Origin: Streptomyces wedmorensis
GTDB taxonomy: Bacteria > Actinomycetota > Actinomycetes > Streptomycetales > Streptomycetaceae
Direction: 5' to 3'
Assembly: GCF_000716445.1 (NCBI RefSeq)
Contig: NZ_JNWK01000058.1
Location: 1 to 64,000 of the forward strand
DNA length: 64,000 nucleotides
The position numbers and the translations under genes are program-made. The notes beneath the pieces were generated by a model, which did no database searches, had not been told where the DNA came from, and saw nothing but the letters and a program-made list of their open reading frames with translations. Shown here piece by piece: positions 34,104-43,791 of the stretch (positions are counted from its first letter, which is position 1; each line of letters starts with the position of its first letter).

Positions 34104-35417
34104 TTACGCGTCGGTGGTGGTGCGTGCGGGGGTGTCGAGCTCGGGTCCGAGGAGCCATGCGGCGATCTCGCGGATCGCTCCGGAGCCGCCGGGGGTGACG
34201 GTGACCGCGCGGGCCGCGGCCCGTACGGAGTCGTGGGCGCTGCTCACCGCGACGGGCCAGCCGACGAGGTGGAAGCAGGGCAGGTCGTTGACGTCGTTGC
34301 CGGCGTAGAGGACGCGCTGCGGGTCGATGCCCTCGGCGTCGCACCACTCTTTGAGGGCCCGGTCCTTGCGGTCGATGCCGTGGAGGATGGGGATCCTGAG
34401 CTTGCGTGCGCGGGCGGCGACGACGGCGTTCTGTTCGGTGGAGAGGATGAGGACGGGGAGTCCGGCGCGGCGCAGGGCGGCGATGCCGAGGCCGTCGCCG
34501 CGGTGCGCGGAGACGAATTCGCGCCCCTCGGCGTCGAGGTGGACCCGGTCGTCGGTCTGGGTGCCGTCGAAGTCGAGGACGACGGCGTCGACGTCGGCGA
34601 GGCCCGGGGTGACGGGCTCGTCGAGGAGCGGCGCGAGGGCCTTGGCGCGGGCCAGGTCGTGCGGGTCGTCGATCTCCAGGACCCGCGCGGGGTCGGTGAC
34701 GACGAGCGCGGTGCGGCCGAAGAAGCGGTGCCCGTGGGTGCGGAAGCCGGTCGCGTCCATCGCGTAGACGGCGCCGGTCTCCAGGTACTCGGGCTCGCGG
34801 TCCTGGCGGCGGGGCCGGTGCGCCTTGTCGTGGTTGACGCCGGTGGCCCCTCCGGGGGTCTCGCGCCAGAGGAAGCCGTGCGTGGGGGCGGCCGTGAAGG
34901 CGGTGTCGGCGGCGCCCGAGGTGATCCGGGCGACGGTGTCGGCGACCTCGGCCGAGGTGAGGAAGGGGCTGGTGCACTGGACGAGGAGGACGACGTCGGC
35001 GGCACGGCCGTGGGTGGCCTCGAAGGCGTCCATGGCGTGCAGGACGGCAGCCTCGCTGGTGGCGGTGTCGCCCGCGAGTCCGGCGGGCCGGTGCACGGCC
35101 TCGGCGCCGGCGGTGCGGGCCGCCGTCGCGATGGCGGCGTCGTCCGTGGAGACCACGACGTGGCTGACCGGGCGGGCGCCGAGGCAGGCGCGGACGGCGC
35201 GGGCCACCAGCGGGACGCCGGCCACCGGGGCGAGGTTCTTGGCGGGCACGCCCTTGGAGCCGCCCCGGGCGGGGATGACGGCGAGCACGGTGGGGGCGGG
35301 TTCCGCGGCGGGGGTGGCACCCGGGTGCGTGGCGGGGGCCGTGGTCGGGTCGGCGGGGGCGGCACCCGGGTGCGCGGCGGGGGCCGTGGTCGGGTCGGCG
35401 GTGGGGGTGGCGCTCAT
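34104..35417 (-). CDS. CMP-nonulosonate cytidylyltransferase fused to KdsC-like HAD phosphatase
   Basis: A 437-residue bifunctional protein. Residues 1-42 are a Pro/Ala/Thr linker containing two 15-residue repeats. Residues about 43-265 are a NeuA/KdsB-type cytidylyltransferase (VIPARGGSKGVPAKNL, VQCTSPFLTSAEV, EYLETGAVYAMD). Residues about 275-430 are a HAD phosphatase (nucleophile VLDFDGTQTDD, LILSTEQN, LYAGNDVNDLPC). The fusion would dephosphorylate the nonulosonate-9-phosphate made by the neighbouring NeuB-like enzyme and activate it with CTP. ATG 35417 overlaps the preceding stop (TGATG). Confidence 0.88.
   Translation of the reverse strand: MSATPTADPTTAPAAHPGAAPADPTTAPATHPGATPAAEPAPTVLAVIPARGGSKGVPAKNLAPVAGVPLVARAVRACLGARPVSHVVVSTDDAAIATAARTAGAEAVHRPAGLAGDTATSEAAVLHAMDAFEATHGRAADVVLLVQCTSPFLTSAEVADTVARITSGAADTAFTAAPTHGFLWRETPGGATGVNHDKAHRPRRQDREPEYLETGAVYAMDATGFRTHGHRFFGRTALVVTDPARVLEIDDPHDLARAKALAPLLDEPVTPGLADVDAVVLDFDGTQTDDRVHLDAEGREFVSAHRGDGLGIAALRRAGLPVLILSTEQNAVVAARARKLRIPILHGIDRKDRALKEWCDAEGIDPQRVLYAGNDVNDLPCFHLVGWPVAVSSAHDSVRAAARAVTVTPGGSGAIREIAAWLLGPELDTPARTTTDA
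35316..35405. repeat. Two 45-bp tandem repeats in the NeuA-HAD gene
   Basis: 35316-35360 and 35361-35405 are near-identical 45-bp units encoding the N-terminal Pro/Ala/Thr linker, in frame (15 residues each). Copy number is likely to vary between strains. Confidence 0.85.
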
Positions 35418-36706
35418 CAGAGTTCTCCCAGGCGGCGGATGGCGGGGGCGACGCGCTGCACGCCGTGGCGGTACGCGCCTCGCGCCGCCTCCCGGACGAT
35501 CCGGCGCAGGCCGCTCTCGCGGGGTTCCGGCGCGGTGACGTCCAGGCGGTGGCGGGCGAGGATCCCGGGCAGGTATCCGGGGGCCGACTCCGCGGTGTAG
35601 TAGGGGGTGACGGGGGGCGGCGCGGGGAGCGCCAGGAGTTCGGCGACCCGCTCGCGGGCCGCGTCGAAGGCCTGCTCGTACGGACGGTCGGACGCCACAC
35701 CCTGCCGGGCGAGCCAGGTCTCGTCGGGTGCCGGGGCGAGGCCCTTGTCGAGCCGGTCGAAGGAGGTCAGCAGGCCGGAGCCGACGAAGTGGTGGTTGCC
35801 GAGCGCCTCGCGGACCCCGAGGTCGGTGAGGACCGCGGTGGGGATCCGCCGGTGGAGGGCTTCGAGCGCGGCCGTGGAGGAGACGGTGACCAGGAGGTCG
35901 GTTCGGTCGAGGACCTCGCCCATGTGCCCGTACACGAGGCGGAAGTTGGCGGGCGGGTCGAGTTCGCGGACCAGCTTCTGGAAGGGGAACTCCTCCAGGT
36001 GCGTGGTGTGTTCGCCCGGCTTGGAGCGGAGCTTGAGGAGCACCTCGCGGCCGGGGTGGAGCCGGGCGTGGGCGATCAACCGCCTCAGTACGTAGGAGCG
36101 TTCGGCCCGGGTGGCGGGGACGGACGGCTGGGCGGCGAAGACCAGGGTGTCGCGGCCCGCCTCGGGCGTGTAGGGGGAGCCGCCGAGGAAGGGCAGCGCG
36201 GCCTCGACGACCGGGTCGGTTCCGGCGCCCACGCCCGCGTAGACGGCGCGGAAACGCTCGGCGTCGTGGCGGGAGTTGGCGAGGACGACGTCGGCGCCGT
36301 GACGCAGCAGGAGGCCGTCGGTCAGCTTCTCGTAGACGACGCCGACGTAGCCGGTGACGATCACCGGGCGCCGCTCCAGGCGCAGGTCGGCGAGGCCCTG
36401 GAGGACGGCCCGGACGGTGCCGCCGACGAGCGCGAGGACGACGAGGTCGTATCCCTCGCCGCGCGCCTCCGCGTCCCGTACCGCGCGCAGGAACTCCGCG
36501 CCCGTCACCTCGCGCGGGGCGGCCTCGGACACCCCGGTCTCGGCGAGCTGGCGCGCGGTGGGCGTGGCCCGTCCGCGCAGGACGAAACCGGTGGGTTCGG
36601 CTGTCGCCGTCGTGAGGCGGCGCGCGGTGAGGGCGCCCCATTTCCACCGGGTGTCGGAGTCGGCGAGCACGGCGACCCGTACCGCTTCTCGGTTGCTTCC
36701 TTGCAC
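35417..36706 (-). CDS. DUF6716-type putative glycosyltransferase
   Basis: A 429-residue cytosolic protein starting RVAVLADSDTRWKWGALTARRL. It has a GT-B-like layout: VIVTGYVGVVYEKLTDGLLLRHGADVVLANSRHD in the first half and LVYGHMGEVLDRTDLLVTVSSTAALEALHRRIPTAVLTDLGV in the second. The latter resembles the nucleotide-sugar end of CDP-glycerol/polysialyl transferases. GTG 36706 is chosen because TAGCGT (36719-36714 on the minus strand) lies exactly 7 nt upstream, a leaderless promoter; no RBS fits. First gene of the left wall-polymer operon. Confidence 0.75.
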   Translation of the reverse strand: MQGSNREAVRVAVLADSDTRWKWGALTARRLTTATAEPTGFVLRGRATPTARQLAETGVSEAAPREVTGAEFLRAVRDAEARGEGYDLVVLALVGGTVRAVLQGLADLRLERRPVIVTGYVGVVYEKLTDGLLLRHGADVVLANSRHDAERFRAVYAGVGAGTDPVVEAALPFLGGSPYTPEAGRDTLVFAAQPSVPATRAERSYVLRRLIAHARLHPGREVLLKLRSKPGEHTTHLEEFPFQKLVRELDPPANFRLVYGHMGEVLDRTDLLVTVSSTAALEALHRRIPTAVLTDLGVREALGNHHFVGSGLLTSFDRLDKGLAPAPDETWLARQGVASDRPYEQAFDAARERVAELLALPAPPPVTPYYTAESAPGYLPGILARHRLDVTAPEPRESGLRRIVREAARGAYRHGVQRVAPAIRRLGEL

Positions 36707-36713
36707 GCCGAGG

Positions 36714-36918
36714 ACGCTAGAAGGGCATTCCGCTTTCCGTCCCAACTGAGCCGCAACAAAGGGTGAACAGAGCCGCTCGGAATTCTGAAGGAGACCGATT
36801 TCCGGACGCCTCGGGGCCGTAATCCACTGTCGGTAAAGGCGGTTAATCCGTCCGCCGCCCGGTGTTCACCGGACATCCGCCCGCCGGTCGGTGGGAATGC
36901 CGGGGCGGCGCCTAACGT
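36714..36918. promoter_or_regulatory. Divergent leaderless promoter region of the wall-polymer cluster
   Basis: Leftward: -10 TAGCGT at 36719-36714, 7 nt, GTG 36706. Rightward: -10 TAACGT at 36913-36918, 7 nt, GTG 36926. Both genes start with GTG and have no Shine-Dalgarno sequence. The 219 nt between the two start codons hold nothing else I can name. Confidence 0.65.
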
Positions 36919-36925
36919 CGGCCGC

Positions 36926-37939
36926 GTGGTCAAGCTCTCCGTCGTCGTGCCGTTCTTCAACGTGCAGACATACGCCCCCGACACCCTCACGAGCCTGCGG
37001 GCCAACGCGCGGGAGGACTTCGAGTTCCTGCTCGTCGACGACTGTTCGTCGGACGGGACCCCGGAGCTCCTCGAACGGGCCGCGCGCGACCTGCCGGGCG
37101 CCGTCCTGATCCGGCACGAGCGGAACGAGGGCCTCGCCACCGCGCGCAACACCGGCCTCGACGCGGCCCGCGGCCGGTACGTCGCCTTCCTCGACGGGGA
37201 CGACTGGCTGGCCCCCGGCCACTACGGCCGCCTGGTCGCCGCCGCCGAGGAACTGGACTGCGACTTCCTCCGCACCGACCACGTCTCCGTCACCGGGCGC
37301 GACCGCGCGGTGCGGCGGGCGCCGGTCCCCCGGCGCGGCGAGGTCCTCGACCCGCGGGCGGCGATCCTGCCGGCCCACCGGACGACCTCCGTCGACTACC
37401 CCTACGCCTGGGCCGGGATCTACCACCGGCGGCTCCTCGACCGGGGCCTGCTGCATTTCACGCACGGGCTGCGGACGGCCGAGGACCGGCCGTGGATCTG
37501 GCGGCTGCACCGCGAGGCGGAATCGTTCGCCGCGATCAGCGAACTCGGCGTTTTCTATCGGCGCGGTGTTTCGACGTCTCTCACCCAGATCGGTGACGTA
37601 CGCCAATTGGATTTCATTCGCGCATTCGACCAGGTGATCGAGGAAACGGCGAAGGACCGGGACGCCGCCCGCCTTCTCCCGAAAGCCGTCCGCACGTATT
37701 GCGCGGTGATCTCCCACCACATCGGCTCGATCGAACGGTTCGAGCCGGAGGTGGCGCGGCAGCTGAAGGCGATGAGCGCCGGCGCGCTCCGGCGGATGCC
37801 GCAGGACGTCCTGGACGACGTCCTGCCCGCGATGGGTCCCGACCGTGCCGCGACCCTGCGCAGACTGCGCCGCCGCCGTCCGGGCCCGCCCCCTGCGGGC
37901 TCCGCTGCGGGTTCCGCGTCCGCGGAGGTGGCGGCATGA
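36926..37939 (+). CDS. Family 2 glycosyltransferase
   Basis: A 337-residue GT-A enzyme. KLSVVVPFFNVQTYAPDTL, FLLVDDCSSDGT, NEGLATARNTGLDAARGRYVAFLDGDDWL (the DGDD metal/nucleotide site) and a TAEDRPWIWRLH acceptor-domain motif are all typical GT2. GTG 36926 appears leaderless. It is the first gene of the rightward operon and overlaps the next gene by 4 nt (ATGA). Probably adds or primes sugar units of the nonulosonate-containing wall polymer. Confidence 0.88.
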   Translation: MVKLSVVVPFFNVQTYAPDTLTSLRANAREDFEFLLVDDCSSDGTPELLERAARDLPGAVLIRHERNEGLATARNTGLDAARGRYVAFLDGDDWLAPGHYGRLVAAAEELDCDFLRTDHVSVTGRDRAVRRAPVPRRGEVLDPRAAILPAHRTTSVDYPYAWAGIYHRRLLDRGLLHFTHGLRTAEDRPWIWRLHREAESFAAISELGVFYRRGVSTSLTQIGDVRQLDFIRAFDQVIEETAKDRDAARLLPKAVRTYCAVISHHIGSIERFEPEVARQLKAMSAGALRRMPQDVLDDVLPAMGPDRAATLRRLRRRRPGPPPAGSAAGSASAEVAA

Positions 37940-39345
37940 GCGGGCGGACGAGCGAGCGGGGCGCGACGCGCCCGACCACGCAGATCTTCTGCGCCTCCAC
38001 GCTGTACGGGGCGGTGACGCTCGCCGCCGCGCTCGACAGCGGCCGCTTCGGGCCCGCCCACCGCCGGATCCTCCTCGTCACCAACAACGCGGCCGTGCCG
38101 GAGACGACCCCCGCGCTGGACGAGGCCGAGGGCTTCGCGCGGCTGCGCGGCCGCTTCGACGAGGTCCTCTCCTGGAACGAGACGATCTCCCCGCTCCACC
38201 CCGCCGGCTGGACCCCCCGCGCGAGCGACCTCCCGCTCCTCCAGCGCCATCTGCGGCGGATCTGGGCACTCGGCGACGACCGGGTCGAACTCGCCCTGGA
38301 GTCCCTCCAGGTGACGCCGGCGCTCGCCATCGCGCAGCTGCTGCCCGACGCGCCGATCACCGTGTACGCGGACGGCCTGATGAGCTACGGACCGACCCGC
38401 AACAAGATCGACCCGCTGATCGGCGGGCGGGTCGGCCGGCTGCTCCACCTGGACCTCGTGCCGGGGCTCGCGCCGCTGCTGCTCGCCGAGTTCGGCGCGG
38501 TGGCGGAGGCCGTACCGACGGAGGCGTTCCTCCGGTGCGTCGAGGAGCTCGCGGGGACGGACCCGGAGGCGGCGCGGGGAGCCGCGCCGGAAGCGTCGGA
38601 ACCCGCACCGGAGGACGGGCCCGCGGCCGCCGGCGGTGCCCGGCCGGAGGGACCTGCGCTGCTCCTCGGCCAGTACCTCGCGGCGCTCGACCTGCTGTCC
38701 GTCGCCGAGGAGGAGGAGCTGCACCTGCGGATGGTGCGGGGCGCGGTCGCCCGCGGGCACCGGCGGCTGGTCTTCAAGCCGCATCCGACGGCCCCGGACG
38801 CCCGGTCGAGGGCGCTGGTGCGCGAGGCGGAGGCGCTCGGCGCCGAGCTGACCGTGGAGGACCGGCCGGTGCTCGCCGAGGTGCTCTACCGCTCCCTGCG
38901 GCCCGCCCTCGTCGTCGGCTGCTTCTCCACCGCGCTCCTGACCGCGCACACCTTCTACGGGCTGCCGGTCGCGAGGGTGGGCACGCGCGCCCTGCTCGAA
39001 CGGCTCGCCCCGTACCAGAACAGCAACCGGGTCCCCCTGACGGTGGTGGACACGGTCGTCCCGCCCCTGGACGAGGACGGCGGCGGCGCCGGCCTCGGTA
39101 CGGAGCAGCTGAACGACCTGGTCGCGGCGGTCGGTTTCGCGATGCAGCCGAAGATCAGGCCCGAGCTGCGGGAGGCGGCGGTACGGCACCTGTCGGGCCC
39201 GCTCGCAGCGCACACCCGGCACCACTTCACCCGCCGCCGCCTCACCGTCCTGGGCCTCCCCGGCGGCCTCCCCCTCCCCCGCCACCCGAAGGTCCGCCGG
39301 CTCGCCCGCCGCGCGCTGCGGCTGCGCAAGGCGCTGAAGCGGTAG
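37936..39345 (+). CDS. Polysialyltransferase-family protein
   Basis: A 469-residue protein. TQIFCASTLYGAVTLAAALD at the N-terminus, VYADGLMSYGPTRNKI (D/E-D-G motif) and VFKPHPTAPDARS (the HP motif) are hallmarks of bacterial polysialyltransferase-like GT-B enzymes. VGCFSTALLTAHTFYGLPVARVGT closes the nucleotide-binding fold. A low-complexity insert lies at about 200-225. The Arg/Lys-rich C-terminus could bind membrane. Together with the NeuB and NeuA-HAD genes across the promoter this makes assembly of a polymeric nonulosonic acid the most economical reading. Confidence 0.82.
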   Translation: MSGRTSERGATRPTTQIFCASTLYGAVTLAAALDSGRFGPAHRRILLVTNNAAVPETTPALDEAEGFARLRGRFDEVLSWNETISPLHPAGWTPRASDLPLLQRHLRRIWALGDDRVELALESLQVTPALAIAQLLPDAPITVYADGLMSYGPTRNKIDPLIGGRVGRLLHLDLVPGLAPLLLAEFGAVAEAVPTEAFLRCVEELAGTDPEAARGAAPEASEPAPEDGPAAAGGARPEGPALLLGQYLAALDLLSVAEEEELHLRMVRGAVARGHRRLVFKPHPTAPDARSRALVREAEALGAELTVEDRPVLAEVLYRSLRPALVVGCFSTALLTAHTFYGLPVARVGTRALLERLAPYQNSNRVPLTVVDTVVPPLDEDGGGAGLGTEQLNDLVAAVGFAMQPKIRPELREAAVRHLSGPLAAHTRHHFTRRRLTVLGLPGGLPLPRHPKVRRLARRALRLRKALKR

Positions 39346-39347
39346 GA

Positions 39348-39387
39348 CCGGGCCCGGGACCCGTGGGGCGGGGGTCCCGGGGCCCGG
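39348..39387. terminator. Terminator after the wall-polymer operon
   Basis: CCGGGCCCGGGACCC pairs with GGGTCCCGGGGCCCGG across a short loop, between convergent genes. Confidence 0.8.
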
Positions 39388-39395
39388 GGAACCGC

Positions 39396-40217
39396 TCAGG
39401 CGCGGACGATCGCCTCCTGGATCTCCGTCACCCACTGCGAACGGTCCTCCGGGCACTCCAGGTACAGCTCCCGGGCATGGTGCCGCGACCGGTAGCCGTT
39501 GGCCTCGATCCACAGGGCGAGGGTCTGCGCGGTCGGCAGGACGGCGTCCATCGAGCCCCGGTGCACGACGGTCGCGGCCTCCTCGATGCCGGGCAGGACG
39601 TGCACCTCGACGCCCTCCACGACAGTCCCCTCGGGCACGGTCATGGCCGCGTGCACGACGACCGAGCCGTCGCCCTTGCCCGCGTCCTCGTAGTACGCGA
39701 TCCCCGGGCCGAACCCGGTGAGCCCGGCGGCCTCCAGGCGACCGCACAGCTCCTCGTACAGGGGTCCGATGACCGGGCTGATGTCGTGCGGCCCGAAGCT
39801 CGCGGCGACGGCGCTCAGCTCGGCGACGCGGACGGCGGGGATCTTCTTGACGACGACGTCCTGGGTGGACATGCGTCCCTCGCTCTCGATGGCTCGGAGC
39901 CGCGCGCCGACCTGGGCGAGCCGTGCCCGCGCTGCTTCCAGGGCCGCTTCCAGCTCGGCCTGGCGCAACCGCAGCATCCCCCGCAGCTCCTCCGCGTCGA
40001 TCGTCTCGTCGAGGATGGCCCCCACCTGTTCGAGGGTGAAGCCGAGGTCCTTGAGGGCGATGACGCGGTTGAGCCGGGCGAGCTGGTCCGCCGCGTAGAA
40101 GCGGTAGCCGGTGTGCGGGTCGACCCGGGCCGGGTGCAGCAGTCCGATGGCGTCGTAGTGGCGCAGCATCCGGACCGACACCCGCCCGTGCCGGGCGAAG
40201 TCTCCGATGGTGAACAT
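39396..40217 (-). CDS. MerR-family regulator with GyrI-like effector domain
   Basis: A 273-residue regulator. The MerR HTH is FTIGDFARHGRVSVRMLRHYDAIGLLHPARVDPHTGYRFY (1-41), followed by the coiled-coil dimer helix (about 75-115) and a GyrI-like small-molecule binding domain (about 125-273). This BmrR/TipA-type architecture senses hydrophobic drugs. It follows the leuE-like exporter gene on the same strand by 44 nt, so the two could form one transcript. Confidence 0.88.
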   Translation of the reverse strand: MFTIGDFARHGRVSVRMLRHYDAIGLLHPARVDPHTGYRFYAADQLARLNRVIALKDLGFTLEQVGAILDETIDAEELRGMLRLRQAELEAALEAARARLAQVGARLRAIESEGRMSTQDVVVKKIPAVRVAELSAVAASFGPHDISPVIGPLYEELCGRLEAAGLTGFGPGIAYYEDAGKGDGSVVVHAAMTVPEGTVVEGVEVHVLPGIEEAATVVHRGSMDAVLPTAQTLALWIEANGYRSRHHARELYLECPEDRSQWVTEIQEAIVRA

Positions 40218-40261
40218 GACGACTCCTACGGAACGCCCTCACACGGTGTCAGGGTCAAACG

Positions 40262-40918
40262 TCAGACGGCGCTGCTGAGCGAGAGCTTCGCGGCGAAGCC
40301 GAGGAAGAGGGCGCCGGCCGCCGAGGTCGCGCCCGCGGAGAGGCGCTTGCGGCGGCGGAAGACGGCCGCGAGCCGGGTGCCGCCGAAGATGAGGGCCGTC
40401 AGGTAGAGGAAGCTGCCGATCTGCAGGATCGTGCCGAGGACGAGGAACGAGAGCGCCGGGTAGGCGTAGCCGGGGTCCACGAACTGCACGAAGAAGGAGA
40501 TCAGGAAGAGGATCGCCTTCGGGTTGAAGATGCTGATGAGCAGCGCGCGGCGGTACGGGTTCTCGCCGGCGGCGGCCGGGGTCTCCTCGGGCTCGGCGAG
40601 GGCCGTCTCTCCGCGGGACCGCCACGTGCTCCACGCGGCGCGCAGCATGCCGATCGCCATCCAGGTGAGGTAGCCCGCGCCCGCGTACTTGACGATGGTG
40701 AAGAGGAGCGGGGTCGTCTGGAGCAGCGAGGCGGCGCCGAGCGCGGCCAGCGTCATGAGTATCGCGTCGCCGGTGAACACCCCCGCGGCGGCCTTGTATC
40801 CGGTGCGGGTGCCCTTGCGGGCGGCCACGGACAGCACGTAGAGCGAGTTCGGCCCCGGGAGGAGGACGATGAGGACGACGCCCGCGAGATAGGTCGACAG
40901 ATCGGTGACACCCAGCAT
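40262..40918 (-). CDS. LysE/LeuE-family amino-acid exporter
   Basis: A 218-residue membrane protein with six hydrophobic segments. The N-terminal VVLIVLLPGPNSLYVLSVAARKG with its GPN motif, GVFTGDAILMTLAALGAA and NPKAILFLISFFVQFV are typical of the RhtB/LysE superfamily, close to LeuE. ATG 40918 (MLGVTDLSTYL) gives the family N-terminus; upstream GTG 40948 is rejected because it lies within a perfect inverted repeat. It probably exports neutral amino acids or homoserine-type compounds. Confidence 0.88.
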   Translation of the reverse strand: MLGVTDLSTYLAGVVLIVLLPGPNSLYVLSVAARKGTRTGYKAAAGVFTGDAILMTLAALGAASLLQTTPLLFTIVKYAGAGYLTWMAIGMLRAAWSTWRSRGETALAEPEETPAAAGENPYRRALLISIFNPKAILFLISFFVQFVDPGYAYPALSFLVLGTILQIGSFLYLTALIFGGTRLAAVFRRRKRLSAGATSAAGALFLGFAAKLSLSSAV

Positions 40919-40922
40919 GAGG

Positions 40923-40952
40923 CGGAGTGTCGCATACGAGTACGACACTCCG
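40923..40952. promoter_or_regulatory. Perfect inverted repeat before leuE-like gene
   Basis: CGGAGTGTCG-n10-CGACACTCCG: 10-bp arms with a 10-nt spacer, ending 5 nt from the start codon. It is an operator candidate, possibly for the adjacent MerR regulator, although MerR sites usually lie between -35 and -10 with 19-20 bp spacing. Confidence 0.55.
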
Positions 40953-40985
40953 CTGTGACCTGCGTCTATGGGCTCCCGTGCGGGC

Positions 40986-42566
<1,581 letters not shown>

Positions 42567-42688
42567 GCGTTGTGCCTTCCGGTAGCCCCCTGCTTCCCAC
42601 CAGCATGTGCGGTTCGTGGCCCCGGTGCGCAACCGCACACGCGTGGGAAGCATCCCTACGTACATACGACTCGTCCCGGGGGGCAACG

Positions 42689-43612
42689 ATGAAGCGGTCT
42701 TCGACCGTCATACGCAGGATGGCCACGCGCGGAACCGGCATGCGCGGAACCGTCCTGCGCAGGGTGGCGCTGGCGACGGTGGCGGTGGCACTCGCCGCGG
42801 GCTGTACGCCCGACGCGGCGGGTCCCGGCACCGGTACCGCCGGCCCGACGAAGGCCCCCGCGCCCGCCTCGTCGGTGCCGGGGACCGCGACGCCGACGTC
42901 CGGTGCGACCCCGGACGACAAGCCGCCGTCCCCCTCCGCGACCTCCCCGTCCGCCTCGCCCTCCACCGGGACGCCCGCGCCGAAGCCCCTCATGGGCGAC
43001 GGCGACGAGAGCGAGCAGGTCCGCGAGCTCCAGGCGCGGCTGCGGCAGCTGGACCACTTCGACCGGGCGCCGACCGGTTTCTACGGGACGATGACGGCGG
43101 GCGCGGTCAAGAAGTTCCAGAAGCGCCGGGACCTGCCGGTGACCGGCTCGGTCGACGAGGCGACCTGGCAGCGGCTGCTCTCCGTGTCCCGGAAGCCGAC
43201 CGCCGACGAGCTGAAGCCCTCCACCACCAACAAGCTGGACACCCCCGACCCGCGGTGCATGACGGGCCGGGTGCTGTGCATCAGCAAGGAGAGCCGGACC
43301 CTCGCCTGGATGATCGACGGCAAGGTCGTCTCGTCCCTGGACGTCCGCTTCGGCTCGGAGAACACGCCGACCCGCGAGGGCACCTTCAGCATCGGCTGGA
43401 AGGCCCGGAAGTGGACGTCGACGATCTACCACACGCCCATGCCGTACGCGATGTTCTTCAGCGGCGGCCAGGCCGTGCACTACTCGGCGGACTTCGCGGC
43501 CCGCGGCTACAACGGCGCCTCGCACGGCTGCGTCAACGTCCGGGACAAGGCGAAGCTCTCGGCCCTCTTCGACCAGGTGAAGGTCGGGGACAAGGTCGTC
43601 GTCCACTGGTGA
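42689..43612 (+). CDS. L,D-transpeptidase lipoprotein with peptidoglycan-binding domain
   Basis: A 307-residue secreted lipoprotein. Basic N-region, hydrophobic core and LAAGC lipobox (Cys about 38), then a Pro/Ser/Thr linker. A PG_binding_1 domain follows ([24 protein letters not shown] ... [18 protein letters not shown], about 113-170), then a YkuD domain with the intact [10 protein letters not shown] / [10 protein letters not shown] catalytic motif. It cross-links or edits peptidoglycan outside the membrane. The ATG at 42689 follows a GGGGGG Shine-Dalgarno-like run. Confidence 0.92.
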   Translation: MKRSSTVIRRMATRGTGMRGTVLRRVALATVAVALAAGCTPDAAGPGTGTAGPTKAPAPASSVPGTATPTSGATPDDKPPSPSATSPSASPSTGTPAPKPLMGDGDESEQVRELQARLRQLDHFDRAPTGFYGTMTAGAVKKFQKRRDLPVTGSVDEATWQRLLSVSRKPTADELKPSTTNKLDTPDPRCMTGRVLCISKESRTLAWMIDGKVVSSLDVRFGSENTPTREGTFSIGWKARKWTSTIYHTPMPYAMFFSGGQAVHYSADFAARGYNGASHGCVNVRDKAKLSALFDQVKVGDKVVVHW

Positions 43613-43655
43613 CGCCAGGGGGCATCCGCTGGTGACGCCAGGGGGAGAAGGAAGG

Positions 43656-43694
43656 GGCGCGGGTGGGACCGGGGGAACGTGTCCCACCCGCGCC
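43656..43694 (+). terminator. Terminator after the L,D-transpeptidase lipoprotein gene
   Basis: GGCGCGGGTGGGAC and GTCCCACCCGCGCC form a perfect 14-bp stem. Between it and the stop codon, CTGGTGACGCCAGGGGG is repeated twice (43608-43646). Confidence 0.85.
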
Positions 43695-43791
43695 GGGTGC
43701 GCGGAGCCGTAGGTACGGGGGGAACCCCGGCTCACTGCGCGGCCGATGACCAGTCGGCACATTCCATACTGCGCCGACGGGCCGAGAAGTG

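Noticed and set aside
33388..36766. Large plus-strand open frames over the NeuA/DUF6716 genes
   Set aside because: Products are Gly/Val/Asp/Glu-rich shadows; the minus-strand frames carry recognisable enzyme motifs and overlap start to stop.
32120..39345. Cluster considered as a secondary-metabolite (antibiotic) gene cluster
   Set aside because: No PKS, NRPS, terpene or RiPP genes; the NeuB/NeuA/polysialyltransferase set points to a surface polymer.
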